Assembly: GCA_036403815.1 (NCBI GenBank)
Contig: DASWQH010000023.1
Span: 106,950-170,949, forward strand
Source: JACVRN01 sp036403815
Lineage (GTDB): Bacteria; Acidobacteriota; Blastocatellia; Pyrinomonadales; Pyrinomonadaceae
Length of the DNA stretch: 64,000 nt
Direction of reading: 5' to 3'
The notes beneath the pieces are model-generated. The model was not told the DNA's origin and did no database searches. It saw only the letters and a program-made list of their open reading frames with translations. Shown here piece after piece: positions 17,020-27,406 of the stretch. Position 1 is the stretch's first letter, and each line of letters starts with the position of its first letter. A program made the position numbers and the translations under genes.

Positions 17020-20000
17020 ATGAAAAGATTTGTATTAGCCGTGTTAATGCTTGGCCTCTTCGCAGGCTCGGCATTCGCACAGGCATCCGACGGGCGACTG
17101 GTCGGCACCGTTTCTGACGCCAGCGGCGTCGTTCCGGGTGCAACCGTCACCGTTACGGATACCCAGACTGGAAAGGAAGTGAGAACGGTCGTCGCCAGCG
17201 ACGACGGTAGCTTTACTGTCCCCCAGCTCAAGTTCGGCGTCTACATGGTGAAGGTTACGGCCTCGGGTCACAAGACGTTCACCGTCACCGATGTCAAGAT
17301 TGACGTTGGACGCGACTACACGCTGAACGCGACTCTGGAAGTCGGCGACATCAACGAGAGCGTGACGGTCGTCGGCGGCGCAGACGTGATCAACTCTCAA
17401 AACGCGGAGTTAAGCAACACGGTCGGCCAGCGCCAGATTTTAGAGCTGCCCTTGAATGGCCGCAACCCGCTTAACCTGATTACGCTCCAACCGGGCGTCT
17501 CCGTTTTTCAAAACATCAACGGCCAGAGGTTTTCATCCACCAGCTATTTCCGTGATGGCCTCAACGTCCAGGACAACTTTATACGTTCGGGCTTCGTGCC
17601 GGATCGTCCGAATGCGGATGACACGGGCGAGTTTACAGTCGTGACGCAGAACGCCGGTGTCGATCTAGGCTACGGCAGCTCGATTGTGCAGTTGGTTACG
17701 CCGCGCGGCGGCGATGTCTATCACGGCGCGATCTTTGAATACAATCGCAACTCGAAGTTTGCGGCCAACAACTTTTTCAGCAACGCGGCGGGCAAATTCG
17801 TCGCAACCGATGCGGCTGTCATACAGGGGCGTGCCAATGTTGGCGATGACAGAATCCCGCGTCCCTTCCTGAACCGCAATCAGTTCGGCGGTAAGGGTAG
17901 CGGCCCCATTCCCTTTACGAAAAAGAAAATTTTCTTCTTCGGTTCTTACGAGGGCTTCCGCCTGCGTCAGGCGACGCAGACCACGCGTACCATCCTGACG
18001 CCCTCTGCGCGTACAGGCGTCTTTAGCTTTACCACGACTCCGTCTGCCGCTCAGCAAGCCCTGGGCATCAGACCGACCATCGTCAACGTCAATGTCCTAA
18101 CGCTGGCCGGACTGGCGGGGGTTGACCCCACCATCGCGGCTCGCATTCTGGCAAACGTGCCGACAGCCGGTAACAGAACCGACATCGGCGACGGCAGAAC
18201 GACAACGGGTCTAGGCTTCAACATCACGAATAACACGGATCGTGAAGCCGTCACGACGCGCTTCGACGGCGACATCAACGAGAGAAATACCGTCAACGTC
18301 GTCTATAGCTGGCGCACTGAGAACATCCAGCGCCCGGACGTGGCCGCTGCCGGATTCTCTATTACGCCGGATGCTTTCCAGACCGCTACCACCAAGTTTC
18401 TCGCCATCGGTTACACGATGAGTCCAAGCCCTAGCTGGACTAATGAAGTTCGCGGCGGTTTCCAGAAGTCGGGGCCGGTTTTCGATAACCCCAGCGTAGT
18501 AGGAAGAAACTTCCTGCTTACCCTGCCGCTCATCAGCAATCCGGAAAACAATTTCCGCTACCAGGGACGCAACCAGGACTACTGGAACTTCCAGGACAAT
18601 GCCACCTACATTCGTGGCAACCATAGTTTCCGCTTCGGCGGCGTCTACCAGTCCTTTAAGTTTCTGGACTTCAACCAGGCGAGCAACCTGATCCCGACCT
18701 ACACGCTGAGCAATGCCAATTCAACTACGCTGCTCAGCACCGCGTCTTTCAACGGGCAGGCAGGCTGCACGGGTGGCTGCATCAGCACGGCTGACCTTGC
18801 GACGGCTAACGCGTTAGTCGGACTACTCGGCGGCATTGTCAATTCGGGCACCATTACCTTTAATGCGCCCGACCAGGCTTCCGGCTTCAACATTGCCACG
18901 CCGTTTGAGCGCAACGAGTCGTTTAAGAACTTCGGCTTCTACTTCTCGGATCAGTGGCGCTTAAGACCGAATCTAACTCTCAACCTAGGCGTGCGCTATG
19001 AGCTTTACACGCCCTTCAAGGAAGAGAACGGTCTGTTCATTCAGCCGGTCATTCCTGAAGGCACCGACCCTGTGGCTGCGATTCTCAATCCCAACGGATT
19101 CTTCGATTTCATCGGCGTCAACGCCGGTGGCGGAAATCGCGCCTCCAAGATGGACAAGGACAATTTTGCTCCGAGCATCAGCGTCGCGTGGTCGCCGCAG
19201 TGGAAGAACAAATTCATGGGTATGGTCTTGGGCAACGATGGCCGCTCAGTGATTCGCGGTGGCTTCCGCGTCGGCTACGTCAACGACGAGTATCTGAAGT
19301 CTCAGATTAACGCGCTCGGTTTTGGCGAAGGTCTGACGCAGCAATCCACTCTGACCAGCCTGGACGCACGGCTCAACGCCGTGCCTGCTTTACCTGTGCC
19401 GGTCTTCTCCCCTCCGCCGCGCTCCTATGCGTTGAACAACGCCAGGGCATCGCTACAGGGAACGATCTTCGCCGTTGACCCGAACTTCCAGATGCAGCGC
19501 ACGCTCGAATGGAACTTCGGTATCCAGCGCGAGATCGGATGGCAGACGGCATTGGAAGTCCGCTACGTCGGCGGCATGAGCAACTCGATGGTGCGTACCA
19601 TTGATTACAATCAGATTGATATTCGCAGCAACGGTTTCGCGGCTGATTTCCAACGCGCCCGCGCGAACTTTATCAACTTCGGCAACCCGGCCTGCACGGC
19701 TGTACAGGCTGCGGCAACTGGCTGCCAGGTGCTCACGGTCTTCCCGAACCTTTCGGCAAACGCCCCCGGATTCACCAATCTTCCGGCTGGCGGCGGTCTG
19801 GCAACGACCACCGTGCGCAACGCTCTGCTTGCCAACACACCGGCTGATCTGGCCGTGACCTATGCGGTTAGCGGCGTCAGCCCGGCGCTGTTCCTGCCGA
19901 ACCCGAACACGTTCGTCGGCAACCTGCTTACCAATGGCGGCAAGTTCCGCCACAACAGTTTGCAGATTGAGTTCCGCCGTCGTTTCGCGCAAGGGTTCTA

Positions 20001-20823
20001 CTTCCAGGCTAACTACAGCTTCCAGAAGACGCTTGGCAACACAAACGCTGAGGGCGGCGGCGCAGCAGGTCAGAACCGCGTTGACCCGTTCTTAGACAAC
20101 GCCAACCCGCAACTTGAATATTCACGCGTCGAGTTCGACCAGACGCACATCTTCAACTTCAACGGCATCTACGAGCTGCCTTTCGGCAAGGGCAAACGCT
20201 GGCTGAACGAAGGCGGTCTGGTCAATCAGATTGTCGGCGGATGGCAGGTAACCTCGATCATACAGATCGGCTCCGGCATACCGTTCTCAATCACTGACCC
20301 GCGCGGCACACTGAACCGCGCAGCCCGCTCCACACGCAATACGGCGTTCACCAACTTGTCCAAGGATGAAGTTAAGAAACTGTTCGGCACGTTCGATACG
20401 CCCTGCGGTCTCTTCTTCATCAACCCGGCGGTCATCAACATTGACCTCGCCACCTGCGGCGCACGCACTGGCACTCTGGTCGGTCGTGCCGCTTTAGGGT
20501 TCGGCTCTACGCTGAATCAGGCCACCTTCCCCGGTCAGGTCTTCTTCAACGTAGAGGGCGGTCAGGTGGGTAACCTGGAGCGTGCGATTGGCGACAGCCC
20601 GTCGTACATGAACTGGGATGCTTCGCTCATCAAGAACTTCGACCTGGGCGGCATACGCGAGGGCATGCGCCTTCAACTCCGCGTTGAGGCATTCAACCTG
20701 CTGAACCAGACGACCTTTACCATTGCTCAGCAGCAGAACATCAACAGCTCGACTTTCGGTAGATTGACGAGCACTCTCTACGCTTCCCGCGTCGTTCAAT
20801 TCGCTGGTCGCTTTGAGTTCTAA
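17020..20823 (+). CDS. Oar-like TonB-dependent outer-membrane receptor 1
   Basis: A 1267-residue outer-membrane protein. The signal peptide ends at FAQA (residue 23). A carboxypeptidase-regulatory-like beta-sandwich follows (GRLVGTVSDASGVVPGATVT), then a plug domain (ILELPLNGRNPLNLITLQPG, FRDGLNVQDN) and a long beta barrel. The last residue is Phe in FAGRFEF, the usual outer-membrane insertion signal. No classic TonB box is obvious. Such Oar/CirA-like proteins are expanded in Acidobacteriota and are thought to import or bind large oligosaccharides or peptides. AAGGAG lies 8 bp before the ATG. A strong terminator follows. Confidence 0.9.
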   Translation: MKRFVLAVLMLGLFAGSAFAQASDGRLVGTVSDASGVVPGATVTVTDTQTGKEVRTVVASDDGSFTVPQLKFGVYMVKVTASGHKTFTVTDVKIDVGRDYTLNATLEVGDINESVTVVGGADVINSQNAELSNTVGQRQILELPLNGRNPLNLITLQPGVSVFQNINGQRFSSTSYFRDGLNVQDNFIRSGFVPDRPNADDTGEFTVVTQNAGVDLGYGSSIVQLVTPRGGDVYHGAIFEYNRNSKFAANNFFSNAAGKFVATDAAVIQGRANVGDDRIPRPFLNRNQFGGKGSGPIPFTKKKIFFFGSYEGFRLRQATQTTRTILTPSARTGVFSFTTTPSAAQQALGIRPTIVNVNVLTLAGLAGVDPTIAARILANVPTAGNRTDIGDGRTTTGLGFNITNNTDREAVTTRFDGDINERNTVNVVYSWRTENIQRPDVAAAGFSITPDAFQTATTKFLAIGYTMSPSPSWTNEVRGGFQKSGPVFDNPSVVGRNFLLTLPLISNPENNFRYQGRNQDYWNFQDNATYIRGNHSFRFGGVYQSFKFLDFNQASNLIPTYTLSNANSTTLLSTASFNGQAGCTGGCISTADLATANALVGLLGGIVNSGTITFNAPDQASGFNIATPFERNESFKNFGFYFSDQWRLRPNLTLNLGVRYELYTPFKEENGLFIQPVIPEGTDPVAAILNPNGFFDFIGVNAGGGNRASKMDKDNFAPSISVAWSPQWKNKFMGMVLGNDGRSVIRGGFRVGYVNDEYLKSQINALGFGEGLTQQSTLTSLDARLNAVPALPVPVFSPPPRSYALNNARASLQGTIFAVDPNFQMQRTLEWNFGIQREIGWQTALEVRYVGGMSNSMVRTIDYNQIDIRSNGFAADFQRARANFINFGNPACTAVQAAATGCQVLTVFPNLSANAPGFTNLPAGGGLATTTVRNALLANTPADLAVTYAVSGVSPALFLPNPNTFVGNLLTNGGKFRHNSLQIEFRRRFAQGFYFQANYSFQKTLGNTNAEGGGAAGQNRVDPFLDNANPQLEYSRVEFDQTHIFNFNGIYELPFGKGKRWLNEGGLVNQIVGGWQVTSIIQIGSGIPFSITDPRGTLNRAARSTRNTAFTNLSKDEVKKLFGTFDTPCGLFFINPAVINIDLATCGARTGTLVGRAALGFGSTLNQATFPGQVFFNVEGGQVGNLERAIGDSPSYMNWDASLIKNFDLGGIREGMRLQLRVEAFNLLNQTTFTIAQQQNINSSTFGRLTSTLYASRVVQFAGRFEF

Positions 20824-20865
20824 CTAGACCGGCTCTCAAGAGAGAGCTAGGACTGCTAAAACTGC

Positions 20866-20902
20866 GGGGCGTTGCTTCCCATGGGAAGCAACGCCCCTTT
20901 TT
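20866..20902 (+). terminator. Rho-independent terminator of receptor gene 1
   Basis: A perfect 15-bp stem, GGGGCGTTGCTTCCC (20866-20880) with its complement (20883-20897), a 2-nt loop and TTTTT. Confidence 0.92.
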
Positions 20903-21222
20903 ATGCTTCGACCGGGGTTTCCAAAAAAATGTAAATCCTTCTAACAATTCGCGCTACCTCCTTCAAACAAATGAATCGAAATCCGAATTTCTGAAGTAAC
21001 TTTCAAGGCCGAAGGTTTAGCGGAAAATCCATAAATCCATATAGCAGGCTAAGTTGCGCATTTTCCGGTACATACGGCACGATTGTTGCGCCCTGAAACT
21101 TGTGTAAAACCCCCATGGCTTTAAGGTTAGCTATAAACTGACCATAGCCTCTTTGGTTTGCGACCCCTCACGAGTGGCCGGATACCAAAAAGTTAACAAG
21201 TGATTTGTAACGAGGAGAATTT
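20903..21222. other. Intergenic region between the two receptor genes
   Basis: About 320 bp after the terminator. I see no gene and no repeat family. It should carry the promoter of receptor 2; GCTATAAAC near 21129 is a possible -10 region without a clear -35. A strong GAGGAG ribosome site lies just before the ATG. Confidence 0.4.
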
Positions 21223-24200
21223 ATGATCAAACAGATAGCCAAAGTAGGAGGCGTTTCTCTTCTGGTACTGTTTCTCGGAGCCTTTTCTATGTGCTTCGGG
21301 CAAGGCTCTTCAGGAAACATCGGCGGCACTGTATCCGACGCCAAAGGCGCGATCATTGCCGGTGCCACTGTTGAAGCCACCAACCAGAATACTGGAGAGA
21401 AGCGCAGCGCCGTGACTGGTGATAACGGAGCCTACACTATCCCGAACCTCAGTGTGGGTCTTTATACCGTATCCACCACAGCGTCGGGCTTTGCCACAAG
21501 CACGGTGAAGGACGTGAAGGTATCAGTCGCCTTTACCGCGCCGGTAGATGTGACCTTGAATCCGGCTGGAGCAGCCGAGACAGTGACCGTAACGGCTGGC
21601 GACGCGGCAACTCAGCTCAATACTACCGACCAGCAGCTCTCAACCATTATCGAACAGAGGAAGATCATTGACCTTCCGCTTCTTTCGCGTGATCCGAACG
21701 CTCTTATCTTGCTTTCGCCGGGAACGGTTCAATCAACCAGCGGTCTCGGTGGATTCTCTGTGAACGGGCAGCGCGAACGTAATAACAACTTCCTGGTGGA
21801 CGGTGTTGATAACAACGACGCAGATGTCCCCGGAATCCCCGGCGGTATTGCCACGCCGAACATTGACGCGACCCAGGAATTCCGCGTTATTACCAGTAAC
21901 TTCAACGCCGAGTATGGCCGCAACTCCGGAGCTATTATCGCCATTGCGACCAAGAACGGCACCAACGAGTTCCACGGTAATGCTTATATCTATTACCGCT
22001 CGGACGCCTTCAATGCCCGCAACTTCTTCGACCGGTCGGGTAGTGCAGACCCGCAGCAGCGCAGGCAGTTCGGCGCTTCCTTCGGCGGCCCTATCAAGAA
22101 GGACAAGGCATTCTTCTTCTTCAACTACGAAGGCGACCGCTTTGACCAGGGCTTCACGCTGACGCGCGTTGTGCCGACGGCGCGTGCGCGTGCGGGAAAC
22201 TTTGATTTCAACGGATTCAACGGAGTGGCGGGAACCATCAACGCCAACGCCAACGCGCGCTATGGTGATGTCGTTAACCCGCGCCAGGTCGCGTTCCTTA
22301 ACGCTTTCTATCCGCTTCCGAACAGCACGGCAGGCCCGATTCCGGGCATCTTCCAGAACTACATTTTCGGCTCTCAGACCAACGACAAATCGAACAGCAC
22401 CGCCTCTCGCGTGGACTACCGCATCAGCGAGAAGCACAGCTTTTCTGCCACCTTTAACTTTAACAAGGGTGATTTCGAGTTCTGCTGCGAGACCTTCGCT
22501 GGCACGGACGACTCCATTAAGAGTCCGCAGAAAACTTACCTGTTCGCAGTGAATCTGGTGTCGAACCTGACGCCGAATCTAGTCAACGAAGCGCGTGCGG
22601 GCCTTAACCGCTCGGCACTCTTTTTCTTCGGTGACGCAGAGGGCGGAACTAGCGGCGCGCTCGCACTGGGCTTCAGGAATGCGCTTGCAGCGTCGGGCGA
22701 AGTATTCCCTGCTAACCAGTTCGGGAACGCAAACGCAGCGCTCGTCGGCTTCACTTCTCCCGGTAGCGGTTTGACCGCAGTAGCACCCTTTGATACGCAG
22801 TTCCGCTTCACGGGCACGACGACCTTTGCCGACTCGATGACGTGGATTAAAGGCACGCACAGCTTAAAGTTCGGCTTCGAGCATCGTCGCGTCTACACAA
22901 ACGGCGCGAGCAACTTTGGCCGCACAGAGGGCCTTGATTTTAACTACTCGACGAACTTTGCCGACGCCGTGCTTTTGAGCAATGGCGGAGTTCCTCTTGC
23001 CACAACAGGCGCGCAGGGGACGGTTAACAACTTTGCGAACTTCCTGTACGGCTTCACGGATTTCCAGACACAGTCGCAGAAGTTCAACAAGCTGGGTCAG
23101 CTTACAGAGTCCGACTATCGCGGCTTCCGTGTACGCGAGCTGGATTTCTTCTTCCAGGATACCTGGAAAGTGCGTCCCAACTTTACGTTCAACTACGGTC
23201 TGCGTTACGAGTTCAAGGGCGTGCCGTTTGAAGTCAACGGACAGCTTTCAACGCTCGTTGACCAGGACCCTAGCGGCCCTAGACCTGCGGGCGGCTTTCG
23301 TTTCCAACTCGTAGGCAAGAATGCCGGCAACGGTAACGCGAAGCTCTACGAGAACGATCTGAACAACTTTGCTCCACGCTTCGGCTTCAACTGGAGTCCG
23401 GGCTGGGAGACGGGATTCATCTCGAAGCTGACGGGCGGCCCCGGAAAGACTTCTGTCCGCGGCGGCTACGGCATCTTCTATGATCGCGTCTTCGGCAACC
23501 TGTTCAGCAACGCGAGCGGCAACCCGCCGTTCCAGCAAGACGTATTCAATTTCACTTTCGCTTACCTCGGCAGCATTGGGCGTCCTGCGACGCAAGTACC
23601 GAGTCCGGTTGTGCCGGTCGATGCGGAAATTTTCCCTGTTCTCTTCGCGCTGCCTGGCAACAACCAGTTCCAGGATAAGTACGCCAATCCCTACACTCAA
23701 GCATGGAACTTCGGTTTCCAGCGCCAGTTCGGGAACGGCCTGCTCATCGAAGCCGACTATGTTGGCAACCACGGCTTGAGTCTGCTGCGCGTCATTGACG
23801 GGCAGATGACCAGTGTGGAGCGCGTCAACGCAATCCTCGGCCTCAACAGGACGATCAGTCCGACCAGCACGTTCACTAACTACCTTAATGGCGTGCTCAG
23901 CACGGACTTCTTCCAGACGGCTACGAATCTCTCGGTTGGTGGCTCGACCTACAACGCCGGTCAGTTCCGCATTACCAAGAACCTGACCAACAGGCGTTGG
24001 GGCACAGGCCAGATTCAGGGCGCATATACCTATAGCCACTCGCTCGACGACGCCGCCGACCCGCTCGTTGGTCAGTCCGGCGAGCGCACTTTCCCGCGCG
24101 ACTCATCCGGCTTTGCAGGCGGATTCAAGCAAGCGGAGAAAGCCAGCTCAGGCTTTGACGTTCGACATCGCTTCGTCATGAACTTCCTCTACGAAGTTCC

Positions 24201-24768
24201 GCTTGAGTTCGAGAACAGCTTTGCCAACGCGGTTTTTGGCAACTGGGCACTGACAGGCATCTGGCAGTGGCAGAGTGGCAGCCCCTTCAGCGTGTTCGGC
24301 TCGGCCGATAGTGCAGGCACCGGCCTCGGCCAGCGTGCAGATTTCGCTGATCCGAATGCTGTGGCAGGCTTCTACACGCGCGTTGCAGCGGCTACTAACT
24401 TGAACCCGCGCACTCAGGTCGGCCCTATCTCCAGCCTGTTCAAAAATCCGTGCGCCGGTACAGTTAACGCCACCGGAACTACCTGCACCAATCAGCGCGA
24501 CGGCAGGCAGGGCGGTACTGCTCGTAACGCCTTTATCGGGCCGGACTATAACAAGTTCGACCTGGCGCTCATCAAGCGCGTTCCGTTGAACAGGTTCAGA
24601 GAGGGAATGAGATTGGTTCTCCGCGCGGACTTCTACAATCTCTTCAATCGCGTGAACTTCGACAAACCGAGCGCCACCAACATCAACATTAACAGCGCGA
24701 GCTTCGGGCAGGCCACCACGGCTTTCTCGCCGCGCATTATTCAGTTAGTCGGTCGCTTTGAGTTCTAA
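21223..24768 (+). CDS. Oar-like TonB-dependent outer-membrane receptor 2
   Basis: An 1181-residue paralogue in architecture of the preceding receptor: signal peptide to FGQG (about residue 27), carboxypeptidase-regulatory-like domain (GNIGGTVSDAKGAIIAGATV), plug (QRKIIDLPLLSRDPNALILL, NFLVDGVDNNDADVPGIPGG) and a beta barrel ending in LVGRFEF with terminal Phe. The two receptors are clearly diverged in sequence, so this is an old duplication or separate acquisition. Each has its own terminator, so they are separate transcription units. The substrate is unknown and there is no adjacent SusD-like or TonB gene. Confidence 0.9.
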   Translation: MIKQIAKVGGVSLLVLFLGAFSMCFGQGSSGNIGGTVSDAKGAIIAGATVEATNQNTGEKRSAVTGDNGAYTIPNLSVGLYTVSTTASGFATSTVKDVKVSVAFTAPVDVTLNPAGAAETVTVTAGDAATQLNTTDQQLSTIIEQRKIIDLPLLSRDPNALILLSPGTVQSTSGLGGFSVNGQRERNNNFLVDGVDNNDADVPGIPGGIATPNIDATQEFRVITSNFNAEYGRNSGAIIAIATKNGTNEFHGNAYIYYRSDAFNARNFFDRSGSADPQQRRQFGASFGGPIKKDKAFFFFNYEGDRFDQGFTLTRVVPTARARAGNFDFNGFNGVAGTINANANARYGDVVNPRQVAFLNAFYPLPNSTAGPIPGIFQNYIFGSQTNDKSNSTASRVDYRISEKHSFSATFNFNKGDFEFCCETFAGTDDSIKSPQKTYLFAVNLVSNLTPNLVNEARAGLNRSALFFFGDAEGGTSGALALGFRNALAASGEVFPANQFGNANAALVGFTSPGSGLTAVAPFDTQFRFTGTTTFADSMTWIKGTHSLKFGFEHRRVYTNGASNFGRTEGLDFNYSTNFADAVLLSNGGVPLATTGAQGTVNNFANFLYGFTDFQTQSQKFNKLGQLTESDYRGFRVRELDFFFQDTWKVRPNFTFNYGLRYEFKGVPFEVNGQLSTLVDQDPSGPRPAGGFRFQLVGKNAGNGNAKLYENDLNNFAPRFGFNWSPGWETGFISKLTGGPGKTSVRGGYGIFYDRVFGNLFSNASGNPPFQQDVFNFTFAYLGSIGRPATQVPSPVVPVDAEIFPVLFALPGNNQFQDKYANPYTQAWNFGFQRQFGNGLLIEADYVGNHGLSLLRVIDGQMTSVERVNAILGLNRTISPTSTFTNYLNGVLSTDFFQTATNLSVGGSTYNAGQFRITKNLTNRRWGTGQIQGAYTYSHSLDDAADPLVGQSGERTFPRDSSGFAGGFKQAEKASSGFDVRHRFVMNFLYEVPLEFENSFANAVFGNWALTGIWQWQSGSPFSVFGSADSAGTGLGQRADFADPNAVAGFYTRVAAATNLNPRTQVGPISSLFKNPCAGTVNATGTTCTNQRDGRQGGTARNAFIGPDYNKFDLALIKRVPLNRFREGMRLVLRADFYNLFNRVNFDKPSATNININSASFGQATTAFSPRIIQLVGRFEF

Positions 24769-24800
24769 AGTCCGGCTCGACATCAACTGAACTTTCATGA

Positions 24801-24843
24801 ATCGGGCGTTGTTTCCCAAAGAGACAACGCCCGATATTTTTTT
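24801..24843 (+). terminator. Rho-independent terminator of receptor gene 2
   Basis: A 12-bp stem ATCGGGCGTTGT (24801-24812) with ACAACGCCCGAT (24824-24835), followed by ATTTTTTT. The stem core GGGCGTTG and the following TTTCCC resemble the terminator of receptor 1. Confidence 0.9.
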
Positions 24844-24871
24844 CGCCGTGTGCTGTTAAAAAGAATTTGAG

Positions 24872-25017
24872 GTAATACCGGATTGCAATCAAAGTAGAGG
24901 AAGAGTATGAACCACTAAATCACACTAACGGACACGAAAAGAAAATACCTTTCGTGCGGATTCGTGTGATTTAGTGGTTAATCTTTCCTCTCTTTTGACT
25001 GCAACCGGGTATAAGAG
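24872..25017. repeat. Fold-back element, type F, copy 1
   Basis: The outer arms (ATACCGGATTGCAATCAAAG on the left, CTTTTGACTGCAACCGGGTAT on the right in plus orientation) enclose inner arms ACCACTAAATCACAC (24911 on) and GTGTGATTTAGTGGT (to about 24978). A related element with the same inner ACCACTAAATCACACG and outer TTGCAATCCGGTA occurs at 38510-38652. It occupies most of the 389-bp gap. Confidence 0.75.
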
Positions 25018-25157
25018 CGTACGAATGTTCCCGGCTCCTCGCGAAGCCAGGGGGGTCTTACCTCGCATGAACGTTATGCTAGAATCCCTACTCGCCCCTT
25101 TGGCTCGGCAACGGACGCGCACAATTTGTCGGGAAGCTTTTAAGCCCTTACACGTAG

Positions 25158-26252
25158 ATGAGTTCTTCCGCTTTCAACGATCTGCCTTTGACTCCGCTCG
25201 GCGCGGGCGATCTCATTGACCGCGCGGTGCGTCTCTACCGGCGTAATTTCATGACACTGGTGCGGATTGCAGCGCCGCCCGTGCTGGTTTCTGCCATCGG
25301 CTCTGTGCTGTGGACTATAGGCTGGCGCGAGGCTACCGTGACGGCAAGCGAATCGTCGCTCGCCCTCTATGTTCTACTCTTCTGCGCAGGCGTTGCGCTC
25401 AGGATTAGCGGCCTGCTTTTAAGCGGCATTGTTCTGGGCGGAGCGACGCGAAATCTGGTCGCGCATCTTTTGTGGAACGAGCCGGTTTCTGTACGCACGA
25501 CCTATCGCAACGTGCGTGCGCGATTCTTCGCGCTGCTCGGCGCAACGCTGATGGTCGGCCTGCTCATCTTTATTTTCGCCACAGCCGGGTTCATAGCCTT
25601 TTACATAGTCGTTATTTTCGCCCTTCTGGCGTGGTTTGCCTTTGCGCAGGCCGCAGGCTGGCTGGGGGCTATTGTCGGGATACTGGGCTTTCTGCTGGCG
25701 AGCGCCTGCGGTCTCTGGGTCTTCTTCTTTCTGGCGGGACGCTTCGCCTATGTTCCGCAGGCGATGATGGTCGAAGGCAAGGGAGTGTTCGATTCTATTG
25801 GCCGGAGCACGCAGCTTGCGAGCGGCAATGTTCGTCGTCTGGCTGCGATGACGCTCTTTACGATGTTTGCGACCTATTCGGCGCTGATGATTCTGGTCAT
25901 TCCGCTTGGCTGGTACGGCTATTTGAACGGCATCAATCCCAACCCCTGGAATGCCGCCAACTGGCCTGCGTGGTACTCCATAGGCATCGACGTGCTCTGG
26001 CAATTAAGCTCTATCATGCTGACGCCTGTTTGGCTGCTGGGGCTATCCTTGCTCTACGTGGACGAGCGCGTGCGGCACGAAGGTTACGATGTAGAGTTGA
26101 TGGCTTCGCGCCAGCTCGGAGAGATGCCGCGTCTGGAAGGAGGACGCGCTGCGCCTTATGCACCGGCGCTCGTTACAGACGAAACTCCTATGCTTCCGGT
26201 TCAACCGACTCCATCCAACTGGTCTCCCGGTTCTACGCTCGGACTCGGATAA
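25158..26252 (+). CDS. Multi-pass membrane protein of unknown function
   Basis: A 364-residue integral membrane protein. After a short soluble start with LGAGDLIDRAVRLYRRNF, it has about six to seven hydrophobic segments, with a very hydrophobic stretch at about 130-200. The segment YVPQAMMVEGKGVFDSIGRS followed by TQLASGN resembles the amphipathic repeat of membrane proteins related to the glycerophosphodiester phosphodiesterase membrane domain or DUF975. The C-terminal 60 residues are soluble and proline-rich. It heads the run of DUF4129, DUF4350, PrsW-like and MoxR genes and lies 5 bp before the next start, so it is very likely part of that operon. Confidence 0.75.
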   Translation: MSSSAFNDLPLTPLGAGDLIDRAVRLYRRNFMTLVRIAAPPVLVSAIGSVLWTIGWREATVTASESSLALYVLLFCAGVALRISGLLLSGIVLGGATRNLVAHLLWNEPVSVRTTYRNVRARFFALLGATLMVGLLIFIFATAGFIAFYIVVIFALLAWFAFAQAAGWLGAIVGILGFLLASACGLWVFFFLAGRFAYVPQAMMVEGKGVFDSIGRSTQLASGNVRRLAAMTLFTMFATYSALMILVIPLGWYGYLNGINPNPWNAANWPAWYSIGIDVLWQLSSIMLTPVWLLGLSLLYVDERVRHEGYDVELMASRQLGEMPRLEGGRAAPYAPALVTDETPMLPVQPTPSNWSPGSTLGLG

Positions 26253-26257
26253 ATAAA

Positions 26258-27406
26258 GTGAATGTCGCGTCTACTCAAACCATGCCGCAACGTCTGCGAA
26301 GAAGAGCAGAGCGATTCCCCTTTGCTTCAGGCAGCGAGCCGTCGCGCTCGACGACGCGCCCTTTTGTCAGAGCAGCGTGCATCTGCCTCTTCGTCTTCAT
26401 GTGTACGGCAGGCGCGCTCGCCGCTCCGCTCTCCGACTATCACGAACGCGTGCGCCGCGCGCTTGTTTCGATTGGCTCAGTCGGCACAGCGCTTCAAGGC
26501 GAAGAGCGTGATTCCCGGCGCGAGAGGTCGTTCGAGATAGCGGCGCTCGAAGAAGTGCGCAGGCTTCTTCCGGCGACCGAGACAATCGAGTGGCAGGGCG
26601 GATTACTTCGCATAGATAATATGTGGCTCGCGCAGGCGCTCGATGCTTATCAACTGATGTCGCCCAATGACCCGAAGCGCACGGACGCCCTGGCGCGCAT
26701 AGCAGAGCGCCTTCAGGCGATAGACCAGCGTTTGACTGAAGTGGAAGGCCAGCCCGGCAAGGCAATTAATAAGGATGAAGAGAAGGCGCGCCTTGCCGCA
26801 ATCCTTCGCCGCGATGATTACAACAAGCAAGCGGCAGAAGGCAACGCGCTCACACGAATCTTAAAGCGTATTAGAGAATGGTTCCGCAGTCTCTTTCCAC
26901 AGAGAGAGACGAACGAGCCGCAGAGAGAGAGCCGCGCCGTAAACAACACAGCGCAAATAATCGTCGCCCTCATCTCGCTGGCCGTCATCGCTTACGTTCT
27001 GTGGAGATTTCTGCCGCGGTTCCTGCGGCGCGACATGAAAAAGCGTAAGCCTAAGAAGCGCGGCGCACGCGTCGTGCTCGGCGAGCAATTAGGCACGGAC
27101 GAGAGTTCTGCCGATCTGCTGGCGGAAGCGGAACAACTAGCACGCGCAGGCGAGCTGCGCTCGGCGATTCGCAAGGGTTACATAGCGCTCCTGTGCGAGC
27201 TTCACGACCGCAAGCTCGTGCGGCTTGAACAACACAAAACCAATCGGGATTACCTGCGCGCAGTCCAGTCCAACGGAGCGCTTTACGACGAGATGAAGCC
27301 CATGACCCTGAGCTTCGAGAATCACTGGTACGGATTCACGCCTGCGACCGAAACCGACTGGCAAGCTTTCCGCGCGCACTACAGAAAAGCAGTGAAGGAG
27401 GGATGA
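26258..27406 (+). CDS. DUF4129 domain membrane protein
   Basis: About 382 residues from a GTG at 26258, or 374 from the ATG at 26282; neither has a clear ribosome site. A signal or anchor (AACICLFVFMCTAGALAAP) precedes a helical extracytoplasmic region. A second membrane helix, IIVALISLAVIAYVLW, is followed by a basic stop-transfer. The cytoplasmic C-terminal part, ELRSAIRKGYIALLCEL then KTNRDYLRAVQ, matches the DUF4129 domain. DUF4129 genes regularly accompany MoxR, DUF58 and DUF4350 genes, as here. The frame stays open far upstream, but that part overlaps the previous gene and is not coding. Confidence 0.8.
   Translation: MNVASTQTMPQRLRRRAERFPFASGSEPSRSTTRPFVRAACICLFVFMCTAGALAAPLSDYHERVRRALVSIGSVGTALQGEERDSRRERSFEIAALEEVRRLLPATETIEWQGGLLRIDNMWLAQALDAYQLMSPNDPKRTDALARIAERLQAIDQRLTEVEGQPGKAINKDEEKARLAAILRRDDYNKQAAEGNALTRILKRIREWFRSLFPQRETNEPQRESRAVNNTAQIIVALISLAVIAYVLWRFLPRFLRRDMKKRKPKKRGARVVLGEQLGTDESSADLLAEAEQLARAGELRSAIRKGYIALLCELHDRKLVRLEQHKTNRDYLRAVQSNGALYDEMKPMTLSFENHWYGFTPATETDWQAFRAHYRKAVKEG

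Noticed and set aside
25472..26257. Upstream extension of the DUF4129 frame
   Set aside because: It overlaps the full length of the membrane-protein gene in another frame and translates to an Arg/Cys-rich, non-protein-like sequence; the signal peptide begins near 26360.
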